In this document: positions 32,685 to 43,432 of the stretch, one piece after another
Layout of the letters: every line of letters begins with the position of its first letter
Position numbering within the stretch: the stretch's first letter is position 1
Assembly (NCBI RefSeq): GCF_039555335.1
Contig: NC_092646.1
Location: 22,318,258 to 22,382,257 of the forward strand
Length of the DNA stretch: 64,000 nucleotides
Direction: 5' to 3'
Source of the DNA: Amphiura filiformis
Taxonomy: Eukaryota; Echinodermata; Ophiuroidea; Amphilepidida; Amphiuridae
The notes under the pieces: model-generated
Told to the model about the DNA's origin: nothing
Databases searched by the model: none
The model's input: the letters and a program-made list of their open reading frames with translations, nothing else
Made by a program: the position numbers and the translations under genes

Positions 32685-33118
32685 TCTTTCTTTTTCTTTT
32701 TTTGCCAAATGAATGATTTCCATGTCACTGGACCTGGCAGATTTTCTAGCTAAAGAATTTTAAATTTGAAAATATTTTCAAACTCGACTCAATTTGTCAA
32801 AATAAGCTCCACAATCAACGGCAAGCACCAGTTGTTGTGGTTCTAATGGGCTGTTCCAGTTGATATCCATTAACACTTGGGTGACATTATTTGAAATGTA
32901 AACCACCTGTGTGGGAGATTAAGCCTGTGTCTTCCATAGGGGGTGTATGGATTTCAACTGGAATATCCCTTTAGAACCACAACAACTGGTGCTTGCCATT
33001 GATTATGGAGCTTATTGAGTCGAGTTTGAAATATGTTTTCAAATTTAGAATTCCTTAACTAGAAAACCTGCCAGGTCCAGTGATATGGAAATATCTTTCA
33101 TTTGGCAAAAAAAGAAAG
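32685..33118. mobile_element. Large palindrome centred on a CTTCCACA MITE
   Basis: Arms of about 150 bases outside the MITE (32853-32970) are inverted copies. CCAAATGAATGATTTCCATG / ATTTGG, GACCTGGCAG / CTGCCAGGTC and CAAGCACCAGTTGTTGTGG / CCACAACAACTGGTGCTTG pair across the centre. The MITE halves are themselves part of the symmetry. Confidence 0.75.
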
Positions 33119-33269
33119 GTTTATCTCTGATCTCATAGGAGATTGGATATCTAATGTGATTGTTGTTATGGGTCTTTTTCCTATTTTTTGTGTTTTTGCT
33201 TTTACCTAATATCAAAATGGTCCGATTTTCATGTGAGCCCCACACGTTTAATGCTGGTATTCCTGTGAC

Positions 33270-33420
33270 TTCTCTCTAGTCCGAAGGGTCGCTAGTCCGA
33301 AGGTTCTCTAGTTAGAAGGATAGCTAGTCTGAAAACTAAATTAAGTTTGCTAATTCGAAGATTCTCTAGTCCGAATAGAGAATAAGGGTCAGGGTTTAGT
33401 GTAAGGGTTAGGGTTAGCGA
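33270..33420. repeat. CTAGTCCGAAGG simple repeat with TTAGGG words
   Basis: Five or more degenerate copies of CTAGTCCGAAG lead into GGGTTAGGGTTAG at about 33403-33415. Two telomere-type hexamers are too few for a telomeric relic. Confidence 0.6.
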
Positions 33421-33424
33421 GCCT

Positions 33425-33720
33425 TATTCTTCGCAATCTGGGACCAAATGCAATCATCCAAGATGACGACGCTCGCCCCCACAGAGCCAGGAGTATAGGA
33501 GTAGAGAGATTGGATTGGCCTGCCATCAGCCCAAACCTCAACCCGATTGGACACTTGTGGGACCAGCTTGGTCGTCACTGTGCGTGCCAGGGTAGCCAAA
33601 GCAACGACACTGAATGATCTGCGATGAATCCTGGTTGAAAGAATTGAATGCCATCCTACAGCAACGTGTCTGGGTATCGTTTTTCCACCCGCTATTGAGG
33701 TTAGTGACTAGTGTTCTTTG
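33425..33720 (+). pseudogene. Tc1/mariner transposase C-terminal remnant
   Basis: The plus strand reads IQDDDARPHRA, then DWPAISPNLNPIGHLWDQLGR, the second and third DD34E blocks of Tc1-type transposases (N/DARPHRA and SPDLNPIEHLWD). The final Glu has decayed to Gly (NPIGHLWD), and stops follow soon after. No N-terminal half or TIRs were found. Confidence 0.85.
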
Positions 33721-34207
33721 AGTAATGGACAATTTGGCACATTCTGTTTGAGACCCCACTACATTCACAAGACGTCGTGCAAAAGGGAATTGTTTCAAAT
33801 GTGGCGTCTTTGTAAAGGGGAATAAACTGTCTGTCCATTGATATGCAACACAATATGAACATGTCACAAATAATCTCAGATATAGATGCTTAAAAAAAAC
33901 TTTCCAACTTTTTTTTGAGGAGTTTATACACCCACTGTAATACATTTTAGTGTCCTATAGTAGGAGACTACGCTCCCGTAATTGATTCGCATTCTTTCAT
34001 AACGATGATTGACACCGATCGGCACTCCGCAAGCTTAAAACATTTTCAGGAGTATCTCTTTCACTGTTTTTTTTCTAAAAGCAGCAGTTATTTATATTAA
34101 TCATACACAACGTTTGTGAAGCATGAACTCGCGCTATTTTATTTACGGCAAACCAAAATAACATATATTCGGGTTCGTGTCACAGCTACCCGTATGGTTC
34201 CTCTAAC

Positions 34208-34769
34208 CAGTGGCGTAACTCCTATGGGCTCTGGGGGGTCGCGCCCCCGGGCACCCGGCTAAGGGGCACCCAAGCCTGGATAGCCTTTGACACGATAATA
34301 CTTTGTTATAGGAAAGAAGTGGAAACCTTTACCCACCATGCATAGAATTACTCTTCATTTGGGTGCCCCTTCAACAGAAAATTTTTCACGCGCTTCATGC
34401 TGCATTGAAACATAAATTGGCATTTTAAAGACCTAAATTCAACTTGATTTAATACAAAATTAGTGGTATTTATGCACATTTTCGCACGCCCGCACGCAAT
34501 TGTTTTAGGAAGAGGGGTATTTTGTATTCTTGCCCCTGGGCGCCACAATCACTAGCTACGTCACTGCAGCTAGTGACGAGTCTTCAAAAGTAAAGACATT
34601 GGAGAATATGAAAACATTTTGTTTTATTAACATGAACTGCATTAGCTTGCATTGAAAGATGAAATAAATGTAATCCAAAAGTGATTAGCTTTGCACCATG
34701 CACACCCTTGGTTAGGGGCACCCGAACTACTTTCGCCCCCGGGCACCCTGACCCAAAGTTACGCCACTG
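34208..34769. mobile_element. hAT-type MITE inserted in GPCR pseudogene A
   Basis: TIRs CAGTGGCGTAACT and AGTTACGCCACTG; the 8-bp CCTCTAAC stands on both sides (34200-34207, 34770-34777). The flanks rejoin into the GPCR sequence TGGTTCCTCTAACATC, as in the uninterrupted relatives (TGGTTCCTCCAATATC). Confidence 0.9.
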
Positions 34770-34804
34770 CCTCTAACATCAATTCCATCTTCCAAACCAC
34801 TTAA

Positions 34805-35468
34805 GGGATCCAAAATGAGCGTTTATTGCGTTTCGACAGTATTTTTTGTGGGACATGAGAGCACCTCAGACGTATCGAATTGCAGTCTGAATACGAAGAA
34901 TGTCTTTCTGATATCAAATAATTTTCATTTTTTAAAATCACAATATAATACAAATTTTATGACAAATTATAAAAATTTGATATTTTTCAAATTTTGATAT
35001 ATAACAGTCCTCGAAGTAAATTATATAAATCTAATGATATATTCTTAAAGTGTATGTAGCAGGGAGGAAAAGCCGACGGTCAATTGAAAATTTTGACCTT
35101 TCATATTGAAGATATGGATTTTTTTCCCAAAAAGACCTAATTTTTTTTTTTTGGTGTTTTGGGAAAAAAATCCATATCTTCAATACTGAAAGGTCAAATT
35201 TTTCAATTGATCGTCGGCTTTTCATCCCACCTACATACACTTTAAGTATAAATCATCAGATTTATAAAGTTTACTTCAAGTACTGTTAAATATCAAAAAT
35301 ATCAATTTTTAATGATTTGCCATAAAATGTGTATTAAATTGCGAATTTCAAAAATCAAAATTATTTGATATCAGAATGACATTCTTCGTATTCAGAATGC
35401 AATTCGATGTGTCTGATGTGCTCTAATGTCCCAAAATAAATACTGTCCAAACGTTCATACCCCAGCCC
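34805..35468. mobile_element. Second copy of the 650-bp foldback MITE, TTAA site
   Basis: TTAA at 34801-34804 and 35469-35472. Both arms match the copy at 10011-10660, including GACAGTATTTTTTGTGGGAC. Confidence 0.8.
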
Positions 35469-35644
35469 TTAATATGTAACTATTCATAATTATGTTGAAT
35501 AGCAAGCTACGATGAAACCTCTGTCAAGTTAAAGAATATCCTTCTAGGACCCCATGCATGACATGAGTATTATGTCACATAGAGCTCCAAATACCGTCAC
35601 TCAAGAGGAATATTGGAATGGGCAGGTAATATCTCTCCACATCG

Positions 35645-36300
35645 AACATCTGTTTCATAACGATCCTACTGATCGGAGTTATCGGACACTCCACCCCAAA
35701 GTTTAACCTTTTTCAAAAGTGAATCTTTCACTGTTTTCCTGAAAACAGTTCTCAAATAATACACAATGAAATTCATACTCGCATTAGAAACTGTCATCAT
35801 TTGCGCACAAAAAATGAACCAATCATTCAGGTCCTTCACTGTTAAGTTTAAAAAAATGAACCAATCATTCAGGTCCTTCACTGTTAAGTTTTAAAAAAAA
35901 ATGAACCAATCATTCAGGTCCTTCACTGTTAAGTTTTAAAAAAAAAATGAACCAATCATTCAGGTCCTTCACTGTTTTAACAGTGAAGGACCTGAATGAT
36001 TGGTTCATTTTTTCACTTAAAAGTTCTCAAAATATAAATGATCAGTTGAGGCACTGTACAGATGATCATGCAAATAGTGAGTATTAAGAAAGTTCTTCTC
36101 TCTGCCATTCTTCTTGTGGAATACCCGTTCTGGAGCCACTATTTGTGAAGCATGGGTTCGAGCTATTTTATGTAGGCTGCAAAACAAAATCTAGATATCA
36201 GGGTTGGCGTCGTTGCTAACAAAATCATTTGCATGGTTCCTCCAATATCAATGCCATCTTCCAAACCGATGATACAAATGTGCATTATGTGATAACGAGA
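35645..36300 (-). pseudogene. GPCR pseudogene B (minus subfamily) with tandem-repeat expansion
   Basis: Minus strand: TM5/loop 3 (36200-36120), TM6 (about 36110-36020) and TM7 plus tail (35810-35650, SNASMNFIVYYLRT then FRKTVKDSLL). Between TM6 and TM7 the loop coding for KDLNDWFIF is repeated four times with growing A runs, followed by an inverted copy. TM1-4 are missing. It is unable to make a receptor. Confidence 0.8.
35811..36014. repeat. Four 42-47-bp tandem copies plus one inverted copy
   Basis: ATGAACCAATCATTCAGGTC followed by CTTCACTGTTAAGTTT starts at about 35814, 35857, 35901 and 35947. At 35979-36013 the complement CAGTGAAGGACCTGAATGAT follows after only a few bases, giving a long hairpin. 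Confidence 0.9.
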
Positions 36301-36304
36301 TTTT

Positions 36305-36615
36305 CAATTAATTTGGGACGCTAAAGACAAACACACCAATGAATGGGTCCTAGCCCAGATTGATCCAAAAGAAAGATTCCTGACAACGGTGAGAAAACAC
36401 AAGCTACAGTACTTTGGTCATGTAGCAAGAGGCAGTGCAGGAAATCTCGTTAGAACCCGGTTGCAATGAAAAACACAAGGTAACCGAGGCAGAGGACGTC
36501 CACGTACATCATGGGAATCAAACATCAAATCCTGGACGGGAATGACCACATACACTGCGTCCCAATCCGCACAAGACAGATGCAAATGGAGGTTCATGGC
36601 AGGTGGTGTATGACA
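36305..36615 (+). mobile_element. LINE ORF2 C-terminal fragment
   Basis: Plus strand: IDPKERFLTTVRKHKLQYFG then HVARG, and RGRGRPRTSWESNIKSW. This is the RxxxLQYFGHV and GRPRTSW ending of RTE/L1-like LINE proteins, with one in-frame stop. Confidence 0.8.
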
Positions 36616-36779
36616 TGCATTCCCTAAATTCAGTAAATTTTCATCGTCAACCGTGTAATTGAATGGGATTATTTTGAAATTTTAAAACGCTTGAAATATC
36701 ACAAACAAATAGGCCTATGTTGATAAATAATATAAATATAAGCTAAAACCGTTGGGGTTCGATAATGAACCCCACAAAA

Positions 36780-37180
36780 CTAACCGAGTATATGGAAAAT
36801 GCCATACGGCCGGGCGGTTTCAAGAGTTGCCGGCTCGATCATGTCATCCGCCGCCTGGTTCATGGTAGGATGAAGGATGGTTGGTCCAACCATGTAGGAT
36901 TGCTTGGTCCAAGCGTGAAGAGGGTTTTGTCGTATTTGGCCATGCTAGCCAAATACGACATATCTTCAAATATACTTGCTTCAAGCTTGAAGGATGGTTG
37001 GTCCAAGCGTGAAGACTGCTTGGTCCAAGCGTGAAGGCACATCCTTCATGGTAGCGCCAAGCACTACGCTGAAGCGTGTGATTGGCTGCTTGGGCTTGGC
37101 TGAAGTAAATCCTGGCTGTAATTGGCTAAGCACTCCTTGCTCCTACCATGAAGGATACTTGGTCCTACCATGAAGGATGG
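36780..37180. repeat. Cluster of CATGAAGGATG and GGTCCAAGCGTGAAG repeats
   Basis: GGTCCAAGCGTGAAG appears three times and (T)CATGGTAGGA or its complement at least five times, in both orientations. A perfect palindrome GTCGTATTTGGC-centre-GCCAAATACGAC lies at 36929-36959. Likely a non-autonomous element with subterminal repeats. Confidence 0.6.
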
Positions 37181-37530
37181 GCTTAGAATCTTAGGTCCTG
37201 GTTTGGTAATCGTCACTTTCTTCTGGTTATACGGTCAGCGGACATCTTGTTTGGTATGGAAACTATAATCTCGTTTACCTCAAATCAATCCTAAATATCG
37301 TGTTATCTGACGAGGTTGATAAATAACCTATAGCCCGTATATCGCACCAAAAGACAACTTGGTTCAATATTATGCTTACGTATGTTTAATCATAATTTAC
37401 AATACTTAAAATAAACGATCAGCAACAACGACGAAATATGGCCTAAATGTAACAGGAGAATGGGTTAACTCCCGTACAGAACTATGTTATCGAGAAATTG
37501 CTTCCCGTACATTTCAAATCAGTAAAGTCT

Positions 37531-38519
37531 TCACATCGAGCCTCGTTGTTTCATGATGAACCTACTGCTCGGACACTCCGCGCAAAGTTTAACATTTTTC
37601 AGAAGTAACTCTTTCACTGTCTTCCTGAAAGCAGCAGTTCTCCAATAATACACAATAACATTCATACTCGCATTAGAAACTGTCATCATTTGCGCAAAAC
37701 AAATGAACCAAGCGTTCAGGTCCTCTCCTGCTAGGTTTTCATAGATGTAAATGATCAGTTGAGGCACTGTACATATGATCATGCAAATAGTAAGTATTAA
37801 GAAAGTCACAGAAGTTCTTCTCTCTAACTCTCTGCAATTCTTCTTATGGACTACCCGTTCCTGAGCCACTATCTGTGAAGCATGGGTTCGAGCAATTTTG
37901 TGTAGACGGCAAAACAAAATAAGAGATATCATGGTTGGCAATGTAGCTAACAAGATCATTTGCATGGTTCCTCCAATATCGATTCCATCTTCCACACCAA
38001 CTATGCAAGTGTGCATATACGCTGAATAGTATGTGACACAGGCCGGTAGAACCATTCTGCCAACTTGCATAATAACCGCACAGGACCACAGAAGTATAAC
38101 GAAACAGCGGGCTCTAAATACCGTCACCCAAGAAGAGTATTGGTAGGGTCGCGTAATAGCGACATATCTCTCTACGTTGACCGCGGCAAGATTAAGTAGA
38201 AACAAAGTACCTACTATTGATCCTAAGTGAGCGAAAACGGAACAGCTCAACTCTCAAAAGGCCATCTGTTTTGTATTGTAGACGCAATTATGGGTAGCCA
38301 ATATATGACTCCGAGCAAGTCGATGCTGGTCATAGATGTTAAGAAAACCCTCGTGACAGGGTTAATATCTCGCATTTTATATAGGACAATAAGATTGAAT
38401 GAATTAAAGATAAGATCTACCACCAGCAGGATGGTGAGAGTGCAGGCTTTCATGATGAGTAAGCTGTTGGGGATGGTGGAGTCCAGTGAGGAAGCATTGG
38501 ATGCATTACGCGATTCCAT
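37531..38519 (-). pseudogene. Class A GPCR C (minus subfamily), one frameshift
   Basis: Nearly full-length seven-helix receptor on the minus strand. ATG at 38519 (MESRNASNASSLDS, two N-glycosylation sites), TM1 with VDLIFNSFN, TM2 TSMTSIDLLG, ECL1 NRWPF, TM3 ending VNVERYVAITRP (ERY for DRY), TM6 TICMIICTVPQL and TM7 SNASMNVIVYYWRTAAFRKT. Around 38248-38252 one base is missing compared with the paralogue at 50.5 kb (TTTTGAGAG against TTTTGGAGAG). That splits the frame after WPF. Everything else is intact, so a sequencing error or very recent loss is possible. It lies divergent to the intact plus-strand receptor at 40653. Confidence 0.85.
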
Positions 38520-39404
38520 ATTCTGTGAAAATGTAGCTCGAGATGACAAAGCTAAAGACACAGTGATCGTATTCAATATTGTTCTCGGTCTGCCGGTTGG
38601 TCCTGTTCAAACCATGACGCATGAGATAGGTGTTACCATGGTCGACACAGATTGTATTTACCACTGTAAAAATTGATCGGAACTGGCTTCGAAACCGTAC
38701 GTTGCTGGAGACTTAAATGTGATGGTTTGGTGACCAAAATCATTGAAAATATGCAGATAATTCAGTTTTCATCACCTCTTCCGATCGCGTTAAAAACGAA
38801 ATATATATTTTGCTCTTGGGCAAGATTAATAGTCATTGTCGTTATATCGTGTTAATCATTACTTTTAGCCATCAAACCTCGATCGTGACATTATTAATAA
38901 CTTCTACAGTGTATGGGAGTGTTTGCTAAAGTTACGATTAATGGCGTTAATGCTGTGTTGTGATTGTGTTCTAAGTGACACATTTTCCTTTGATATTAAC
39001 CTTTAGTTGCTAAACATCACAAAAAGCAACTACCTTTTTTTTTTTCATAAAAATAGCTTATGTGAAACTATCCCTCTTTTTCTTTCTTTCTTTTTTTTTT
39101 CTTTTGAAAAATTACTCAAACATAGGGGAACAAAATGGGAAACGGAAATAGCAAAAAGAAGCCTAATTATGCAGAACATATTACTACTGTACTTCTTTTT
39201 TTCAGTTTGAAAATTCGATGGATGGATTCTCAGTTATTATCCCCAATAAAGGAGGCAGTTGCCTTTTGTGATGTGTTTATAATAATGTCATGATTAACCA
39301 GTATTAATTTGTGGCCGAGAAATACTGCTTCTCAAAATTGCCCTATTACTATTCTACGATTCCGTACAAAATATCTCCACCGTACAAACATCCTTTCATT
39401 GTCG

Positions 39405-39992
39405 CAGACAAATGTGACCTGTTTCCACAAAATGAGCACAAAGTCGCAAGTTGGTGGTTTCGAGACCTTCCCATTGTTGGGTTAATGTTCTTTGAAGAAG
39501 CCTGTATAGTCAGTGGTACATGTATTGTCATTTATGAATGGGGACATTATATGTTGTACTCTGTATTCAATTATATCCCCATTTACAACGCACAGTGTCA
39601 ACACCCTATATTAATTATTATAAAAAAAAATTCCATACAGCTCCATACTCCGTTGGTGAGCGACGGGCGATTGGTATTTCACCGAACGCAAGAAAAGGAA
39701 TCCTATCGGTCAGTGGTAAAGTACAAACTCAAAATGTATTCAATTCAATTCAATGGTATGCTTAGCCTGAGTCGCTCGGCCTATCTGGAACAAAATCGCC
39801 ACGCGTAGCTGTTGAAAAACGAGACGATTCGGCGTACTATCACGGCAATTTTTGACACGAAGATATAGGGATGATGACGATGTGCAACGGTCATCCAAGT
39901 GGTAGTACAGGTGTCGTCAAGCAAAGAACATCAACATAACAATTGGAACGTCTCAAAACTCCCATCTTGCGACTTTTCCATCATTTCAAATA
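39405..39992. repeat. TIR-like unit, relative of 17214-17497
   Basis: ATGTGACCTGTTTCCACAAA with AAGTCGCAAGTTGGTGGTTT near 39412-39470 mirrors AAACTCCCATCTTGCGACTT near 39955. A short copy of the same theme exists in UTP11 intron 6. Confidence 0.5.
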
Positions 39993-40009
39993 AAACATTA
40001 GAATATTGG

Positions 40010-40652
40010 AAAGAAAGTGAGGTTCGTGCAGATACTTCAGTGTTCCACAAAAGATACGTCGAGACACGTCACATTTATTTAAAGTCTTTTGATTGGTGCT
40101 ATAACGATTGCTTAGTACATCATAGCCTATCTTCAATAGCTGCCCTGTGTAATGTTGTGTATAAATGTAATTGTGCTCATGAATAGTATTACCCAGGGGA
40201 GCTGTAATGAAGTCTCGTCTTTGTTGCATTGAACCCTCGTTTATATATTGTGGACGGCAAATCATGCCCGGTGATCATATTTTCATACTCGCAGTGATCG
40301 AATGTCTGATGGCGGCTACCACAGCAGATCAAACATTGTGTCCGAACGGCGCTAGTTTTGGAACGAACGAAAGACAACTGTGAGACGTGGTCACATCTTT
40401 AATCTGATTCTCAATGCTCGGATTTTCTCACCATCAGAACCTGCTGAAAGTGACACTTTCCTTGCCCAGTCAGGTGACACGCTGACAAAGTTAAGAGTCG
40501 GATGCTCTGGAAAGAATTTCCGCCCGGATCGTTATTGAGATCAATATTAATATTCCTGATGTGAGATAAACGACAGGTTGACCAAGAAACCTTTGTATGA
40601 AACAGCTTTTACTCTCATTAAATTATACTATAATTATTCTATTCATCACAAC
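40010..40652 (+). promoter_or_regulatory. Conserved 5' block of plus-strand GPCR copy 1
   Basis: The DNA upstream of all three plus-strand receptors is alike. It contains GTTGTGTATAAATG (TATAAAT at 40160-40166, and at 44813-44819 and 53107-53113), then GACAAAGTTAAGAGT and TGCTCTGGAAAGA and finally GACCAAGAAACCTTTGT. This is either a duplicated promoter and 5' UTR or simply the duplicated unit; the TATA role is inference. Confidence 0.5.
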
Positions 40653-41618
40653 ATGTCTACAAACAGAACAGAAGCATACGACATTCCGCCAAGTGTCATC
40701 ATCTTCAAAGCAACCTCTCTTGGAATAATTATCGTCTTAAGCCTCATTTTTAATTCTTTGACCCTCATAATTCTTCATCGTATGCGAGATATGAACCCTA
40801 TTACGAGAATTGTCTTAACATCAATGACGGTAACAGATCTAATTAGCATTAATTACTACGCCCCAATATTTGCATCAGCGGTTGTCAACAGGTGGCCATA
40901 TAGTGACCAGTACTGCACTGTTGTTGCATTTTTGACCATCTGTCTTGGGTCAGTGTATTACCTGCACCTACCTTTGGTTAACTTTGAGCGTTTCATTGCA
41001 GTGACCCGCCCATTTCAATACACCACTCGCATCACCGTAACGCGTGTACGCGTTACTGTGATAATTTTGTGGAGCGTTGCAGCCTTTTCAGCAATTGCGA
41101 GGTCTTTTCTACCTTACAAGATAACGTATTTTCCTCATTTTCACTGTTGCCTTGTGGGATCAGTTGGGTCAGATATCTTTGGAACAATTTATATTGTTGT
41201 TTTAACTATTATTCCTCTATGTTTATCTGTTTACTTCTTCATTCGATTATATGCTGTAGCTAGGTATCACACGAGACAAATAGAGGCACAAGTAAGAAGT
41301 TGTCATCGTAATGCTGTACAAGGTGGAAGCCGTAGGGAATTGGAAAGAAAGACGTCCGTAACTTTCTTTCTAATGACGGTATCTCTTATTGTGTGTATGA
41401 CTCCAAAGATCATTGTGAATATCTATGAGAACATAACAGCAGAAGAACTAAACGTGTGGTTTGTGAGCATTGCTGTGGTGATGGCAGCATTGAACTCAAT
41501 TATCAATGTCATTATCTATTATTGGAGAACGGCTGCTTTTAGAAAGGCAGCAAGAGACATTATTTTGGCACAACTGCATTATTGTAAGAATTATTGCAAC
41601 AGAAAATGTTTAAATTGA
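40653..41618 (+). CDS. Class A (rhodopsin-like) GPCR, plus subfamily copy 1, intact
   Basis: Single-exon receptor, 321 residues from the ATG at 40653. An in-frame ATG 25 codons upstream is less likely because the MSTN start is shared by all three copies. There is an N-glycosylation site NRT at 4-6. TM1 is about 18-42 with IFNSLTL (N34), TM2 50-75 with D62, ECL1 has W81 and the disulphide Cys C88. TM3 ends VNFERFIAVTRP (ERF, not DRY), TM5 has P188, TM6 has CMTP at 248-251 in place of CWxP, and TM7 has NVIIYYWR in place of NPxxY. No Asp is seen at the aminergic position in TM3 (Ile there), so it is not a monoamine receptor. The ligand is unknown; a chemosensory or peptide receptor is plausible for such an expanded family. 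It stands divergently to receptor C. Confidence 0.9.
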   Translation: MSTNRTEAYDIPPSVIIFKATSLGIIIVLSLIFNSLTLIILHRMRDMNPITRIVLTSMTVTDLISINYYAPIFASAVVNRWPYSDQYCTVVAFLTICLGSVYYLHLPLVNFERFIAVTRPFQYTTRITVTRVRVTVIILWSVAAFSAIARSFLPYKITYFPHFHCCLVGSVGSDIFGTIYIVVLTIIPLCLSVYFFIRLYAVARYHTRQIEAQVRSCHRNAVQGGSRRELERKTSVTFFLMTVSLIVCMTPKIIVNIYENITAEELNVWFVSIAVVMAALNSIINVIIYYWRTAAFRKAARDIILAQLHYCKNYCNRKCLN

Positions 41619-41639
41619 TTGTCTATGTATCACTCTTAC

Positions 41640-41985
41640 TAGGTTTCTATGCGGACATCGTACATGGACATTCCAGGATGCTCATCCGGAACACAAACGT
41701 GCTTTGCAACACGCGAACGACGACACACCGGTCAAATGTAAGAACTTTGCTATACCCTACGTGTCAGATCTGTCTGGAAAACTTCGGAGGATTTTCGGTC
41801 AACATCAGATCCCCGTCGCATTTAAAGCTGCCAACAGTTTGAGACAAAAACTGGTTCACCCAAAAAAAAACCATCTAAAGCTGAATTTATACTCGGTCGC
41901 TTTTGCAAAAAAGCGATTCTCGCGTATGCACAGGGTTTATTTCCGTTTTCAGAGCGTCAATTCAATCAATCAATAAAAATCACCG
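41640..41985 (+). mobile_element. Penelope-like fragment downstream of GPCR copy 1
   Basis: The frame after 41704 reads AIPYVSDLSGKLRRIFGQH, QIPVAFKAANSLRQKLVHPK, the pre-GIY-YIG region of Penelope-like proteins. It is related to 46788-47160, which lies in the equivalent place after copy 2. No GIY-YIG core remains. Confidence 0.75.
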
Positions 41986-42029
41986 AGGAAAAAACGACGT
42001 CGCTTTTTAATTGTATTTACCACTGTAAA

Positions 42030-42195
42030 AAGTTGATCAGAGAGTTTAGTGTCCAATGTAGAAGGATACATTAGAAGATTCCATCTGTGGAGAAAGCTCC
42101 ACACAAATAGAGGTTATAGTATCAATATTGTTTTCAATCTGTTGGTTGTGTTACGATCCGTAATGACTGAAGGCCAAAGTCACCTTTTACACAAA
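42030..42195 (-). pseudogene. 5' remnant of a minus-subfamily GPCR (unit B)
   Basis: GGATACATTAGAAGATTCCA and CAATATTGTTTTCAATCTG follow the same order as GGATGCATTACGCGATTCCA and CAATATTGTTCTCGGTCTG near 38500-38590, the N-terminal and 5' part of receptor C. Only the head survives. Its place matches a divergent partner of the plus-strand copy at 45379. Confidence 0.5.
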
Positions 42196-42199
42196 TTCA

Positions 42200-43160
42200 C
42201 ACGGATGCACAACAATAATACACTGTTTGATTAAGTTAACAATATCTGAATCTTTAAATCAAAAGATAAGTATAATCTATCAATAATCTTGTGAGAGAAC
42301 ATAAATACATATGATCAGTCAGAATCAATCAATTACACTGTGTTAAATAAAGATACTTGTACCATACCTCTGTGGTTTTACTTCCTAGTACCACTCTCTA
42401 GAGTGGAGTCAAAACCCATGTACCATTCCCATGTTCCACTCCAGAATAACAAGTCACATGGGAGATCACTTGTCCCACCCTCTAGTATAAACTTTAAAAA
42501 TAAACAGACCCACCCAAAGAGTGGTCCTACTCCAGACATAACATGTGACATGGGAGACTACTTGTACCATCCTCATAACAGGTGTGCCCAGAGAGTGATC
42601 TTTTTTCAATTAAAATTTCCAAGTAACCTCAATAAGGGTTCAAAAGACAACATTATGTAACCTCACAACAAGGGTTCCATGTGGGTGTATACTTTTAGGA
42701 CATTATGTTTGAATACATAGGCCTAGATTACTTGGCTAGAGTTTTGTCCTTGTAGAGTGCTCCTTTTTGCCATGTATCACTCTGCCCTGGTACAAGTAAC
42801 TTATTCGCCTGAAGGCCACTCGTGGAATAACTATTACTTAATCCAGCAGCCTTCTTGTTGTTGATTTGAAAGTTCTGATGTCAATGTTCTCAATTTGTTT
42901 TGATCAACTTTATACATGAGAGGATACCCATAAATGTCATCGATCTCATGAAATAACTTTGAATTATAAACAAAGGTAAATAATCAAGTTAAATTACTCA
43001 GGGCACATTCGAAACCTTTGTTTGTTTGAGACATAAATATTATGGTTTAATGTCCAAAATGGTTGAATTCAGTTAATTCGGTTTTTAATTACCTCTTCGG
43101 GTTGCGTTGAAAATTAAATATATTGCTTATTGGGTATGCAACATTAATGGTAATTGTATT
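42200..43160. other. No gene seen
   Basis: AT-rich spacer. Blocks of CCCATGTACCATTCCCATG and CACATGGGAGA(T/C) near 42415-42600 are loosely repeated. The 43060-43160 part resembles the DNA near 38745-38830 and 52560-52650, i.e. duplicated GPCR flank. Confidence 0.4.
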
Positions 43161-43168
43161 ATATAGTA

Positions 43169-43432
43169 CTCTCTTCTCTTGAAAATATTTTACTCAACTT
43201 GCGTAAAAAGGTCACAACTCAACAAATTGAGAAAAAAATTACTCAAATTGAGTAAATAATACCCAACATTGAGCTCATATTGATAAACAATACGCTCAGT
43301 ATTGGGTACTATTTATCAATATTTTAGCTCAATGTTGGGTATTATTTCCTAAATTTGAGTAATTTTTACTCATTTTGTTGAGTTGTGACCTTTTTACTCA
43401 AGATCAGTAAAATATATTTAAGAGTGTAGTCC
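43169..43432. mobile_element. Foldback MITE built on ACTCAA words
   Basis: AAAAGGTCACAACTCAACAAA pairs with GTTGAGTTGTGACCTTTTT, and inner TACCCAACATTGAGCT with AGCTCAATGTTGGGTA. About 260 bp, no coding sequence. Confidence 0.8.

Larger units (their letters stand above)
33975..35640 (-). pseudogene. GPCR pseudogene A (minus subfamily), split by two MITEs
   Basis: Pieces in minus order are: intracellular loop 2 and TM4 (35640-35580, matching CCAAATACCGTCACYCAAGA in the better copy); a decayed TM4/extracellular-loop segment (about 35580-35473); the loop-2 segment ATCAATTCCATCTTCC (34800-34777); TM5/loop 3 (34200-34084, TGTGAAGCATGAACTCGCGC); and a C-terminal piece (34075-33975). The joins at 34208-34769 and 34805-35468 are insertions. 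TM1-3 are absent because the copy was fused at the loop-2 breakpoint to the C-terminal end of pseudogene B. Confidence 0.7.

Noticed and set aside
33400-33416. Interstitial telomere repeat
   Set aside because: Only two TTAGGG units inside a CTAGTCCGAAG simple repeat; far too few.
38227-38676. 149-codon plus-strand frame
   Set aside because: Exact shadow of the minus-strand receptor C; no motif of its own and no equivalent kept in all paralogues.
39311-39808. 165-codon plus-strand frame
   Set aside because: Overlaps the TIR-like repeat also present in a UTP11 intron; no recognised domain.
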